Source: Lycium barbarum
Taxonomy: Eukaryota > Streptophyta > Magnoliopsida > Solanales > Solanaceae
DNA: 64,000 nt
NCBI RefSeq assembly: GCF_019175385.1
Contig: NC_083342.1
Location: 119,908,376 to 119,972,375, forward strand
Direction of reading: 5' to 3'
Part shown: piece by piece, positions 22,901-34,912 of the stretch
How positions within the stretch are numbered: the stretch's first letter is position 1
Layout: every line of letters starts with the position of its first letter
Notes under the pieces: model-generated
The model's database searches: none
Told to the model about the DNA's origin: nothing
The model's input: only the letters and a program-made list of their open reading frames with translations
Position numbers and translations under genes: made by a program

Positions 22901-23547
22901 GGGTAAGTGAATATTGCAACTTCTATTACAAATCAGATGAAGCGGTACAGAAAGATATTGAACTCCAAGCTTGGTGGAAAGAAATCCGCGAACAAGGACA
23001 TGGTGACAAGAAAGATGAGCCCTGGTGGCCTAACATGCAAAATTTGCAAGAGCTCATAGATTCTTGCACCACCACAATATGGATAGCTTCAGCACTTCAT
23101 GCAGCAGTTAATTTTGGGCAATACCCTTATGGTGGTTACCTCGTTAATCGCCCTACATTAAGCCGAAATTTCATGCCAGAACCAGGAAGTGCTGAGTATG
23201 AAGAGCTTAAGACAAATCCAGACAAGGTGTATCTCAAAACAATCGTTTCTCAGTGGCAGACACTGCTTGAAATTTCCGTCTTAGAGGTATTGTCAAGGCA
23301 TGCTTCGGATGAGGTTTACTTGGGACAGAGGGACTCACCTGAATGGACAAAGGATCAAGAACCACTTTCAGCTTTTGAGAGGTTTGGAAATAAGCTAAGT
23401 GATATTGAGAATCAAATTATGCAGATGAATGGTGATGGGAAATGGAAGAACAGGTCAGGGCCTGTTAATGTTCCATATACTTTGCTCTTCCCCACAAGTG
23501 ATGAGGGACTCACAGGCAAAGGAATTCCTAACAGTATATCAATATAG
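19997..23547 (+). CDS. LOX-1: 9-lipoxygenase, type 1, nine exons
   Basis: Linoleate 9S-lipoxygenase of 862 residues; it would add O2 to linoleic/linolenic acid in the cytosol to start the 9-oxylipin pathway. Exons: 19997-20189, 20428-20720, 20807-21047, 21176-21517, 21595-21680, 21801-21908, 22000-22307, 22410-22673, 22794-23547. All introns are GT-AG and the frame closes exactly. The PLAT domain spans about residues 1-160, the catalytic domain the rest, and there is no transit peptide. Iron ligands are His523, His528, His714, Asn718 and C-terminal Ile862. Ala566 predicts S stereochemistry; Arg731 is the conserved carboxylate partner. Residues 580-581, the regiospecificity pair (usually Thr-Val in 9-LOX), are Leu-Val, which is unusual. 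Cys522 replaces the usual Ser before the first ligand. The closest neighbour in the window is LOX-3. Confidence 0.96.
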
Positions 23548-23623
23548 AACTTTAATTCAACTTAAAAGTATTTCTAAATCCGTTTGTTGTGACTGTTTTT
23601 TTATATTCCCAATAATATCACCA

Positions 23624-23629
23624 AATAAA
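23624..23629 (+). terminator. Poly(A) signal of LOX-1
   Basis: AATAAA lies 77 bases after the stop codon and is the first canonical signal. The corresponding site in LOX-3 is at 63435. Confidence 0.55.
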
Positions 23630-23702
23630 ATCTCTGTTTTAAGGAAGTTCCAGTTACATCGATTAATAAAGGATGTAATGTTGTAAGCTCTTCTATTATG
23701 TG

Positions 23703-24379
23703 ACAGCTTGTTTGGATGGTCGTTACCATTCGTATTGTATTGTTATTTCAAATATGAAGTTTATTTTATCATATTATTAAATTCATTGTCACGTAATAAT
23801 ACAAAAACTCATTCTACATAATGTCCTATTAGTTTGGTGGGATTGTTACGTTATTTTCTTTCCCTTTATGTTCTTACTTATTGTTTCATAATCCTATTTT
23901 CCTCTTAGCTATTATTCTACATAACTCCACCGTTTACCTTATTATACATCCCACCTCAATATTCTGTTTGCTTAACGCTACCTTTTTGCTATCCCTTTTA
24001 TCATTCTCCATCTCTGTGTTTTTTATGCTAAGACGTTTTTGTGCTGATTTTGATTTGCCATATTGTTTTTTATATTCGGAGTTGCATGAATTTAAATAAC
24101 TTAAAATATCTACAAGTCATAATTGGTTCTATAAATTAGCAAAGTGAAGTTCTCTTATATTATTTTTCGTGTTAAATAAATCTAATACTTAAAACAATAA
24201 GGGTATTTTAGTAAACTTATTAGTTATTGTACTATATGATACAATCAACTTAAGCAATAAAATGTTATTAAACCATATCAAAGATATAATTTATTCAAAT
24301 ATTGCATTTACAGAATAATACATTAAAATACGATACATTGTGGAACAATGTGTAACGATCATTAGAATTAACAAGCTGT
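23703..24379. mobile_element. TIR MITE downstream of LOX-1
   Basis: The left end ACAGCTTGTTTGGATGGTCG and right end ACGATCATTAGAATTAACAAGCTGT are inverted repeats. It is about 677 bp and AT-rich, with no transposase. The same left end occurs downstream of LOX-3 at 63475 (ACAGCTTGTTGAGTTTAGAT) at the same distance from the gene, so the insertion predates the LOX-1/LOX-3 duplication. A clear target duplication is not visible. Confidence 0.65.
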
Positions 24380-26640
24380 ATAAGTAATGCATTTGTATCT
24401 ACAAGAGCTCAGTTCTAGCTTGTTATGTTTCATAATAAGGAGGTGAAGTAATAGAGTACTATATGATATATCCATAAGACTTTGCAACATATCACTGATT
24501 CATTTAATCTTTCTTGAGATATTAGATATTAGATATTAGATAAAGAGCTTCTTTTTTAGATTGTATACAAATTTCAGTTTTTTACATCCCTCTTTTTTGA
24601 GTTTTGAGTGACTTGATTCATATGTTCTAGTTGCTATATTTGAATTTTAGCATGTAATAAAAAAAAAATACACTTATGGATATACACTACTGGAGTAAAG
24701 TATAAAAAGACAACAAATGTGGAATTAAAAGGCATGATTCTAGAAGTTGGTAATTTAGTATAAAAATAAATTTTTATAACTCCAATTTAGTATATTTTAA
24801 GTAGGTTTATCTATAAATATTCTTTGAATGTTTTTATGGTAAAAAATAATTTAATATAAAAACTTAAACTCTTGGAGACAATAGATAGCTTAGTAGGAAG
24901 AAGAAGAAAAATAAAAATTATGAGAAAGTAAACCAGAGAAAGAAAATTATTCATGTGAGAATGTAATAAATTATCTAACAATAATTACATTGCTAAATAT
25001 TTTTATTTTCTTTCTGAAGAGCTTGTAAATCATTTTATCTCACAATATTCAATATTTTTCTTAAGAACTTAATCATAATAACTTTTAGTACCACTAATTA
25101 AAAAATGGGGCCTTCAAAATGTGGACGCCTAAAGCCTTTGCTTCAGCGCTTGGCCCTTTAGCCGGCCTTCAGTATTTATCACAATCTTATATCACTTTTA
25201 AATCGGTACGTGCAAACTGTAGAGAACCCAAAATTTATTTTTTTATGTGATCCTTGCTTAATGCATAATGTGTCTGTGAGTCTGTATGTGGTCCTTTAAG
25301 TCTTTTCTTTTGGGGATAATTATGATTATGGTTTTTGTGTGTCCCACCGAAACATTTAATTTTGACTTTATTCGAAACCAGCAGCGGAAGTTAACTGCAT
25401 GTCATTGTCAAAAAAAAACCAATGCAACTTAATATATTTCACTAATTTAATGTGCAATTATTGGTTTGTTTTCATCTTCTTTTGCTTATTTAACCAGGAA
25501 ATTTATATATGCTCCTTACGCGGGGAAGTTACAAAAATTGCAATCTATTGGTCACTTGACAGATTTATTATCAACATAAGAAATGGTTATGATGTCTTCA
25601 GAAGTAAAAAAGAGCCAAAAGAGAGACATTTTTTACACTTTAGGATTCTTAGCAATTGATGATGCTAACTCTATTAGTAGCATAATTATCTTTTTAATGA
25701 AAGAAAATAGTTTTAAGAAGGAACTTAAGACATGGTTCCAACTTTCTAAGATTCCTTATACACAATGAAATTAGAAAATTTCACTTGAAGAATTTAACAA
25801 CCCCGCTAGAGAGCAGGGGCGAAGCCGGAGTGGTTGTTACGAGTTCGGCAAAATTCAGTAATTTTGGATCAAACTCTAGATTTATGCTTAAAAATTCATT
25901 TAATATGTAAAAATAATTTATTCAGAACCCAATAAAAAAATAGTAAATAAAGTAAATTTGTAGCTCCGCCTCTACACAGAGAGGTACCTATTGGAGGACT
26001 ATAGTGAAGAGTTATAACTAGCACAAAGAGCACCGACTTATGTAAATGTGATTTTGGCATTTTTTTTTTTTTTGCACAAGTGCATTTATTTGCCTTGCTT
26101 CTATGGGGCAAAGACTTCTATTAATCAGGATGGCACGGTTTTTTCCTTTTGTAGAAACAGCGTTGTCATTGCTGTGTCATGTACCAAAAAAAAAGGGTGT
26201 ATATTTTAGATGAAAATATGGAAGGCGCTACACTCAAAGGGTGGCCAAATGATTAAGGAAATAGGTGAAAATTATGGGAAACCACGGGTCAAATTCATGC
26301 AGAGATCAAAAAATCTAAGTAATATTGTCATACCTATTAATCCTCGATAGGCAGAGTTATTATTGGGTGTTTATGTGCTAACAGGAGATAATAGGTAGTC
26401 AAAGGCATAGTCGAGATACACACAAACTGGCTACTGACACCACTATGACATGGTTATTACATATACTAAGACGTAGGGTTAATAAGTGATCAAGAAGCTG
26501 CAAAGAATCTTTATAAATTTAATTGATCACCTAGCACTTTAGTTATTAAAGTAAAGTTCCATTCAAAAGTGCATTATCTTTCACTAACATTTGTCTATAA
26601 CATAAAAGTTAAATACGTATCTTGATCATAACACAACCAC
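24380..26640. other. LOX-1/LOX-2 intergenic region
   Basis: No gene is supported. It holds AT-rich sequence, a transposon scrap at 25105-25170 with GGGGCC, GGACGCCTAAAGCC and GGCCCTTTAGCC pieces, and the MITE at 25812-25974. Short frames here show no known domain. Confidence 0.45.
25812..25974. mobile_element. Short TIR MITE (GGGGCGAAGCC / GCTCCGCCTCT ends)
   Basis: The left end GAGCAGGGGCGAAGCCGGA and right end GTAGCTCCGCCTCTAC are imperfect inverses, with the AT-rich body AAATTCAGTAATTTTGGATC between. It matches, from memory, an abundant Solanaceae MITE with 'GGGGCGGAGCCAG' ends. The boundaries are approximate. Confidence 0.55.
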
Positions 26641-26650
26641 GTCCTTTGCC

Positions 26651-26657
26651 TATAAAT
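26651..26657 (+). promoter_or_regulatory. TATA box of LOX-2
   Basis: TATAAAT lies 102 bases upstream of the ATG at 26753. The expected start site is near 26683. The surrounding promoter does not align with those of LOX-1 and LOX-3. Confidence 0.65.
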
Positions 26658-26752
26658 TCATGGTTTCTTTCATTTGGCCTAAGCACCACAAAAAGATCCT
26701 ATAGTAGTCACATTTTTGCTGATTGCTTTTTTATTCACTTTACATACAAAGA

Positions 26753-29700
26753 ATGGCATCAAGTAGTAAACTTGAAAACAAAAAGATCAACGGGACTGTT
26801 GTCCTTATCAAAAAGAGAGCTTTAGAGCTTGTTCCATCTGAAGTGGTACAACAGCAAGCTTATGAGATTCTTGGGCACAAGGTCACCCTGCAACTTATCA
26901 GTTCTGTTAATGGAGATTCAGGTCATTACTTTTTTCTTTTTTCAAATTATCCTCCATTTTTTATTTTTTATTGTGGTTATCCTTTTGCCAGTATTAACTA
27001 TAATGAACTTCTAGTAATTTATGTATGTATTGTAAAATAATGATCTAAGATAAATGGGAGCGACATGGTCAGTGAGAATTCACACAGTCGACCACAACTT
27101 GCTAAAATTAAGGCTTATTTGTTGTTGTACTAACATTGAGGTGATCCTTTGTCTCTTCGTAAATTTAATATATAACATTGATCTTGTGTAGTATATGCAT
27201 TTTTTCTTGAATAATGTGATTTGTAAGTCGATAATTTTGTTCTTGAAGGGAAAGAAATGAAAGGGAAACTTGGGAACCCAACACACTTGAGAGATGAGAG
27301 TAACTCTGGTGATGAATCAAAGTTTAGTGTCACATTTGATAGGGATGAAGATGTTGGAGCTCCAGGAGCATTCATCATCAAGAACTTGAATCCTAGTGAG
27401 TTCTTTCTCAAGAAACTAATTCTTGAAGTTGATGATCCAAGTCATGGCGGTATCCACTTTGTCTGCAATTCTTGGGTTTATCCAGCTGAAAAGTACAAAT
27501 CAGACCGCATTTTCTTTGTGAATCAGGTCAGCATAATATGAAAAACATTGATTATTTCCCAAAAAGCAAAGGGAAATAATATGGAACATTTTTTATTTCC
27601 CACCTGCCTAATTACCTTACATTTGGATAATATGGGTTGAAGTTGAAAAAGAGTATTTGAAAGCTAGAACTGTGTCTGGACATGAATTTCACTGGAAAAA
27701 CAAACATTAATTTTCAAATAATATGTATGTCCAAACGCCTATTTACCATAGAGAACTTTGTTTAATTGATGCAGGCTTGGCTTCCAAGTGAAACTCCAGC
27801 ACAATTGCATAGGTATAGGGAAGAAGAGTTGCTGAACTTGAGAGGAAATGGAATTGGAAAGCTCGAGGAGTGGGACAGGGTTTATGACTATGCTTATTAT
27901 AATGACCTTGGAGATCCAGAAAAGGGTTCAACTTATGTTAGACCAATCCTAGGAGGATCTGCAAAGTATCCTTATCCGCGTAGAGGAAGAACCGGAAGGC
28001 CACCAACAGAAACAGGTGACTCATTTCTGCGTCAAACTCATTCTTTACTACAAGGCATACCAATTTTCTGTATGTCTGATTTCCTCAAATTTTGGACAGA
28101 TCCTAATTCCGAGAGCAGGCTGCCACTGCCAATGAGCTTTGGCATTTATGTTCCACGAGATGAGAAATTTGCACCCCTAAAGATGACAGATTTTATTGGT
28201 ATAGCACTTAAGGTCATCGTTCAGCTACTTGTCCCTGAGCTTGAGTCTTTAGGAAACATCAGCCTCAATGAGTTCAACAACTTTGAAGAGATTTTAAAAA
28301 TTTATGATGGAGGAATCAATCTTCCAGATGATGTTTTGCAGAGAAGTAGTACAGAGATGCTCAAGGAATTTATTCCAAGTGCTGGTCGGGAGTTTCTTAA
28401 GTATCCAATGCCACAGGTTATTAAAGGTACTTTTGGATGAAAGAGTAACAGTAAGTCAAATGCCCTTTAGGGAATATTTCTTTTTTTCTTTGTGCTTTCT
28501 CAAAGTTTTACATGGTTGCAACAGAGGATAAGTCAGCTTGGAGAACAGATGAGGAATTTGCAAGAGAGATGCTGGCTGGAATAAACCCTGTCTGCATTTG
28601 TCGCCTTAAAGTAAACTAAGATTAACACTTTTTCATACAATTTCTGATCTTGTCTATATGCAAAGCAAAGAAAAAAGGAATCAAACATAAAGTAACCTTA
28701 GTTCCTAACTCGGATTTCATATTATCTGTATCTCTTGTGACTAAAAATAAATCTAAAGTTATTGATTTTACTTGAAAAATTATGAGTTGCAACTTCTCTG
28801 CAGGAGTTCCCTCCGACTAGTAGGTTGGACATGACAGTCTATGGTGACCAAACTAGCAAACTAACCAGAGAACAAATACAACATCAGTTAGATGGACTCA
28901 CTATAGAAGAGGTTTTATGAGTTGATTTTGCAATACTTCTGATATGCCTGTTTAACTAAGTTGGACCTGTATCTAATAAATTTGTAACTTATTAGGCGAT
29001 CAAGACGAATCAGCTTTTTATATTGGATCATCATGACACAGTTATGCCATATCTGAGGCAGATCAATATGACAAGTACAAAAATTTATGCCTCAAGAACT
29101 CTCCTCTTTCTACAAAAAGATGGGACGCTGAAACCATTAGCCATTGAACTAAGCTTGCCTCATCCCGATGGAGATCAAAATGGTGCCATTAGCAAAGTTT
29201 TTACACCACATGAAGATGGTGTTGAGGGTTCCATATGGCAATTGGCTAAAGCTTATGTTGCAGTCGATGACTCTGGAGTTCATCAACTAATCAGCCACTG
29301 GTGTTTGAACTTGCAAAAAAGGCCTTTATATAGTTAGTTTTGTTATCAAGAACCTCTTTGACAATATATATGTTTTTTCCTCAGGTTACACACTCATGCT
29401 ACAATTGAGCCATTTGTCATTGCGACAAGCAGGCAGCTAAGCGTGCTTCATCCTATCTATAAGCTTCTGCATCCTCACTTCCGTGATACGATGCACATAA
29501 ATGCCTTGGCTAGACAGACCCTACTAAATGCTGGAGGAATTCTTGAGCAAACAGTTTTCCCTACAAAATATGCTATGGAGATGACATCAGTTGCTTACAA
29601 GGACTGGACTTTTCCTGATCAAGCCCTCCCAGCTGATCTTATCAAGAGGTAATTCACTACTTAATTCTGCAATTTACTTAAAGGATCTGAAAAGTTCACA

Positions 29701-30503
29701 ATGGAACAAATCTTCCTGAAATGGTTTTTTGACTTGTATTGTGTTTTAGAGATGTGGCCATTGAGGATCCTGAGTCGGAACATGGTATCCGCCTACTAAT
29801 CGAGGATTATCCATATGCTGTGGATGGGCTAGAAATTTGGTCAGCCATCAAAAGTTGGGTCCAGGAGTATTGCATCTGCTATTACAAAACAGATGACATG
29901 ATTCAGAAAGACACTGAACTTCAAGCCTGGTGGAAGGAACTCCGAGAAGAGGGGCACGGTGACAAGAAAGATGAGCCATGGTGGCCTAAAATGCAGACCC
30001 TCAAAGAGCTGATTGACTCATGCACTATAATTATCTGGATTGCTTCTGCTCTTCATGCAGCCATCAATTTCGGGCAGTACCCTTATGGTGGCTACCTACC
30101 AAATCGTCCTTCAATGAGCCGAAGGTTCATGCCCGAGCCAGGCAGCCACGAGTATGAAGAGCTGAAGACAAACCCCGAAAAAGGATATCTGAGGACAATT
30201 ACACCACAACTGCAGACACTAATTGGAATTTCTGCTATTGAGATTTTGTCAACACATTCTTCAGATGAAATTTACCTTGGCCAAAGAGACAATCCTGAGT
30301 GGACTAAGGACAAAGAGCCATTACAAGCATTTGAAAGATTTGGAAAGAAGCTGGCTGAAATTGAGGAAAAAATTATAAAGAAGAACAATGACAAGAAATG
30401 GAAGAACAGGATGGGGCCTATCAACATGCCATATACATTGCTTTATCCTATAAGTGAACCAGGACTTACTGGCAAAGGAATACCCAACAGTGTCTCAATA
30501 TAA
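26753..30503 (+). CDS. LOX-2: 9-lipoxygenase, type 1, nine exons, divergent paralogue
   Basis: Linoleate 9S-lipoxygenase of 843 residues. Exons: 26753-26921, 27249-27526, 27775-28015, 28100-28426, 28525-28610, 28804-28911, 28996-29300, 29385-29648, 29750-30503; all GT-AG and the frame closes exactly. The start is [18 protein letters not shown]; an upstream in-frame ATG at 26723 would add ten residues but lacks homology. Exons 1, 2, 4 and 7 are 8, 5, 5 and 1 codons shorter than in LOX-1. Iron ligands are His504, His509, His695, Asn699 and Ile843; the ligand motif is HWLHTH rather than HWLNTH. The regiospecificity pair is the canonical Thr561-Val562. There is no transit peptide, so it should be cytosolic. 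It is the older branch of this cluster. Intron 3 (28016-28099) is 84 bases, in frame and stop-free. Confidence 0.96.
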
Positions 30504-32478
30504 AGTTGTTATATTACCAATTACCATCATTTGGCACTAGGCTTCAATAATATGCTTCCTTTATCTAGTTTGGAAGTTAAGACTAAAATAGCACCAGTTT
30601 GTGACTAATATTTGAATTATCTAGTGTATTCTGGAAAAATATTTCTACTATCTATGAAAGTTGGCATTGTGATTTTGGAGTGACTGCATTTTCTCTTCCA
30701 AGTCTTAACTCTGCACAAATTTGCTAGACACCAAATAGGATACTATAAAAAAGAGAAACACAGATAGCTTTTCTTTTTCTTTCATTTGAACATTCACTAT
30801 AAGTTTCTTTATCTGTATGAGAAACGCTGACACAATTTAATGCTAAACACAGCAACATACGTGCACTGCTGTGTGCTAATTCAAACAAGTTTACATCAAA
30901 CCGAGAAAGATAGTGATAGATTCCGCTGTTTTAGTGTTAATGGCGGAAAAGCTAAACTAGAAACTTTTTTCTTTACCAGTAAATTATGCTGAGCACCCTT
31001 GTAATATCACTTTGTTTTAAATATACCCATATATTTTAAATCAAACACTTAATACGCTTACTCTAAAATTAGTTAACCCTGTTAACAACAGTGTATTAAA
31101 AAGTCTAAAAGACACCCGTACCACTGTACTTGCACCGCTTTGACATCAAGTCCCCTGAACTCAACGAGGTTTCCTCCAGACACCTGAAGGACAGGTGTCT
31201 TTAAGGTGCAAGGATAGAAGTCTTTGACCGGGTTCTATATCATGTTGCATTCAGTATATTTGATGAATCTTTTGGTAAAAGCACCAGCTCGAGGGAGAAT
31301 GCAATTTCTGGACACTGAAGAACATAAACTGAAAACAAGTACAAAGAAACATTTTGAAAAAAAAACAAGCCTGCCAAGTGCCTAAGAGGCTTACTTGAAC
31401 TATGAATGTTACTGACCCTGTTGATGGTTTTGGCAAGTCCTGCTCCATGCGCCCTCACTTAATTCAGTTTTTCTAATTTATTTTGGTACAATACAACTTT
31501 TTTTAAAAAAAAAAAGAATAAAAGAAAAAGAGGCATATAGAGAAGCATAACAAATGGAATCTGATGCTCGGTATTCCGACATACAATCAGAGGTCACCAC
31601 TAAAAAAAACTGTATTAAGTGAGAATTGATCTCTAGTCCCTGGGTAAATAACTCAACTTTCCATTTAGCCTTTTTGTAGTATATATGTGTTCCGGTAGAT
31701 AGTATTATACTAATTTTAAAGAATATATACATAAAATACCTAGTTTTACGGTGAAGTCATATGTTCACGCGCCTCAAAATAGTGCCTAAAATGCCCCAGC
31801 ATACAATGCCTAACAATTGAAGATCAATCTTGATTGCACCAATTTTTTCAAACAATGTTGCTGCTTCACAGTATTTCTTATAGGAAATGAAAGTTGTGAT
31901 TTTTAGAGATGGGTTGATTCATTGTTTAAAAAAAAAAAAGTATAGTTATATTTTGTAAAGTGGATCTTGGAAAATCTTTCTTTTTCGAGGATTTAGATCA
32001 CTTTTAGTAGAATTAGGTATATTGGATAAAGAGATGGAGACTTTAGCAGAGTAGGAAGTAGTAGCCGAAGAAGAGAAAGATCAACATAAAGAATCTGAAG
32101 AGATTAAGAAACAGTGATGACAACTCGATCGCACATATAATGAAGGACTCAAACTGTTGCATCATTAAATCATCTTAGTACTTTATAAGTTAACGGATAC
32201 ATCAACCAATGATCTATTTAATTTTTTATTAAAAGGAATAAACAATTGTTATGTAATAAATATTATATCTAACACATGATTAATAGTATATATTGTATTT
32301 CATCACTACCAACTAAAGCGTGAATAATATATTGAGATCCAAGTATCAAGAAAATAGCAATGATCTCTACAATCATGGCGATACAAATAGCTCTCATTCA
32401 TGTGATATCACGGAAACAAACCTAAATATTTCAGTAATCTATATGTCCTTCGTCACTATTGTATACTCTATTATTTAA
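30504..32478. other. LOX-2 downstream spacer
   Basis: No gene is supported. An AATAAT near 30546 could serve LOX-2 polyadenylation. A perfect 9-bp palindrome pair, AGACACCTG...CAGGTGTCT, lies at about 31178-31200, inside sequence (31090-31450) that looks repetitive but whose family I cannot name. Confidence 0.4.
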
Positions 32479-32510
32479 CTAGTAAAACAGTCCGCGCTTC
32501 GCTCAGCTGT
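32479..32510 (-). mobile_element. Helitron 3' terminus (minus strand)
   Basis: On the minus strand the sequence reads GAGCGAAGCGCGGAC, then TGTTTTACTAG followed by T. This is the hairpin-plus-CTAG end seen at 39571-39596. The element body would extend to the right, but I could not find its 5' TC end, which may be lost or hidden by later insertions. Confidence 0.5.
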
Positions 32511-32967
32511 GAGAAGAAATAGACATTCGTTTTATTAAAAAAATACTTCAATTTATTTCACATCTTAAACATACTAATTCTCAAAAATAAAAAATACTTA
32601 AATTTTTATTAGCCATATATTAAGAAGCTACAAAATTTATTAGAAAATAAAAATCAATAGGAAGACCTGCTCCTTGTACCCTTGTAAGATGAATTTTAAG
32701 AGTTCTATATTGAAATCTTTAAAAAAAAAAAAAAAAAAAAAAGGGGGGGTCAAACTGTGTTGAAATCTTAAAGGATGTGTGTGTCTGTGTGTGTATTGTA
32801 TTTGAAATAAACAAAATTAAAATACACAACTAAAAAATGATTAAATTATACTTGTATTGTTTTCAAATTTAAAACTAATCACGGTTGGAGTTATGCTCAT
32901 CAAATCTATCTCTCATGATGACTCATCCAATTAAGCTTCTTTTCCCGATTGAATTATACATATTTAT

Positions 32968-34527
32968 GGGAGAAGGGCCTGATTTACCCCTCTACTTTAA
33001 AAAAAAGTTCATATTTACCCCTCGTTATACTATCAGGCCATTTATACCCCTACCGTTACAATAGTTAAAATATTTGCCCCTATTTTTAACGGAGGGGTAA
33101 ATATGAACCTTTTCCAAGGTAGAGGGGTAAATCAGGCCCTAAAAAATAAAACACCTTAAAGTTTCCAAACAAAACTTACTTCGGGTACCTTTTCAACCCC
33201 TAAAATGACTATCCGAACGTCTACATATCTTTGATGTATTGAGCCTGCATTATTATACGCAGAAAAAATATCAGGTTCTATATAAAATATTGACGTTTCG
33301 GAATCTTGACACACCACTAATCATTGGTCAAAGTATGAATAAAAAACTAAATTTTTTCAAACAAAACTTACTTCGGGCACCTTTTCAACCCCTAAAATGA
33401 CGATCCGAACGTCCACGAATCCTTGATGTATTGAGCCTACATTATTGTACGCAGAAAAAATATCAGGTTCTATATAAAATATTGACGTTTCGGAATCTTG
33501 ACACACCATTAATCATTGGTCAAAGTATGAATAAAAAACTAAATTTTTTCAAACAAAACTTACTTCGGGCACCTTTTCAACCCCTAAAATGACGATCCGA
33601 ACGTCCACGAATCCTTGATGTATTGAGCCTACATTATTGTACGCAGAAAAAATATCAGGTTCTATATAAAATATTGACGTTTCGGAATCTTGACACACGA
33701 CTAATCATTGGTCAAAGTATGAAAAATAACACTAAGTTTTTTCAAACGAAACTGGTGAGTCCAGAACCAAAATGCCTAAAAAAACAGTTTGAATCAAAAT
33801 ACCCCAACAAAAAAAAAGTTACTAAAGTACCTATAGCGCAATATTTTACTGCGCTACAGCACTAACGGAGACAGACCAGTTAAGTGCTATAACACAGTAT
33901 TTTACTGCGTTATAGAAAAAAAATTTGGTGCTCCTATAACGCAGTATAACTTAGTGTTATTTTCCATACTTTGACTAATAATTAGTCGTGTATCAAGGCT
34001 CCGAAACGTCAATATTTTATATAGAACCTGATATTTTTTTCTGCATGCAATAATGTAGGCTCAATACATCAAGGATTCGTAGACGTTCGGATCGTCATTT
34101 TAGGGGTTGAAAAGGTGCCCGAAGTAAGTTTTGTTTGAAAAACATTAGTTTTTTATTCATACTTTGACCAATGATTAGTGGTGTGTCAAGATTCCGAAAC
34201 ATCAATATTTTATATAGAACCTGATATTTTTTCTGCGTACAATAATGTAGGCTCAATACATCAAAGATATGTAGACGTTCGGATAGTCATTTTAGGGGTT
34301 GAAAAGGTACCCGAAGTAAGTTTTGTTTGGAAACTTTAGGGTGTTTTATTTTTTAGGGTCTGATTTACCCCTCTACTTTGGAAAAGGTTCATATTTACCC
34401 CTCCGTTAAAAATAGGGGCAAATATTTCAACTATTGTAACGGTAGGGGTATAAATGGCCTGATAGTATAACGAGGGGTAAATATGAACTTTTTTTTAAAG
34501 TAGAGGGGTAAATCAGGCCCTTTTCCC
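32968..34527. mobile_element. Giant near-palindromic TIR element, 9-bp duplication
   Basis: This 1560-bp element is flanked by a perfect CATATTTAT duplication (32959-32967 and 34528-34536). It begins GGGAGAAGGGCCTGATTTAC and ends with the inverse. The left arm is an inner 165-bp foldback (32974-33140) plus three tandem 192-bp units (33167-33743). The right arm is two inverted units plus the inner foldback again. The central spacer (about 33745-33960) has AATATTTTACTGCG repeats. No protein is encoded. A 9-bp duplication fits a Mutator-like origin. Confidence 0.85.
33167..33743. repeat. 192-bp tandem repeat x3
   Basis: Units start at 33167, 33359 and 33551, with period 192-193 and very few differences; a partial fourth starts at 33744. 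Each includes AAACAAAACTTACTTCGGGC and TTGACGTTTCGGAATCTTGA. Two inverted units lie at about 33955-34333. Confidence 0.9.
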
Positions 34528-34536
34528 CATATTTAT

Positions 34537-34912
34537 AGCCTGTTTGGCCAAGCTTATTTTCCCCCCAAAAGTATAATTTTTTTCAATAAATGCTTATTTG
34601 AAAAAAAGTGAGGTGTTTGGCCAAGCTTTTGGGAGAAAATAAGTATTTTTGGGAGTAGCAGAAGCAGTTTTTCAGAAGCTAAAAAAAACAGTTTTTGCCC
34701 GAAAGCACTTTTTTGAAAAGTACTTTTGAGAAAAATAAAAATAGAAGCACTTTTTAAAAGTTTGGTCAAACACTAATGAATGCTCAAAAGTACTTTTTTA
34801 ATTAATTGGCCAAACACAAACTGTTTTTTACTAAAAGTGCTTTTTTGAAAAATACTTTAAAAAAAATACTTTTTAAAATAAGCAAATTTTAAAAATTTGG
34901 CCAAACAGCTAT
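34537..34912. mobile_element. TIR MITE (CTGTTTGGCCAAGCTT type)
   Basis: The left end AGCCTGTTTGGCCAAGCTT and right end TTGGCCAAACAGCTATTAG are inverses, with an interior rich in AAAAGTGCTTTT-like palindromes. It lies directly next to the right duplication of the preceding element. A hAT origin is likely but the target duplication is not clear. Confidence 0.6.

Noticed and set aside
27766..28440. A separate 224-codon single-exon gene
   Set aside because: It is LOX-2 exons 3 and 4 read through the in-frame intron 3.
33623..33865. 80-codon frame inside the giant palindrome
   Set aside because: It runs through the 192-bp repeat and spacer without domain similarity; chance frame.
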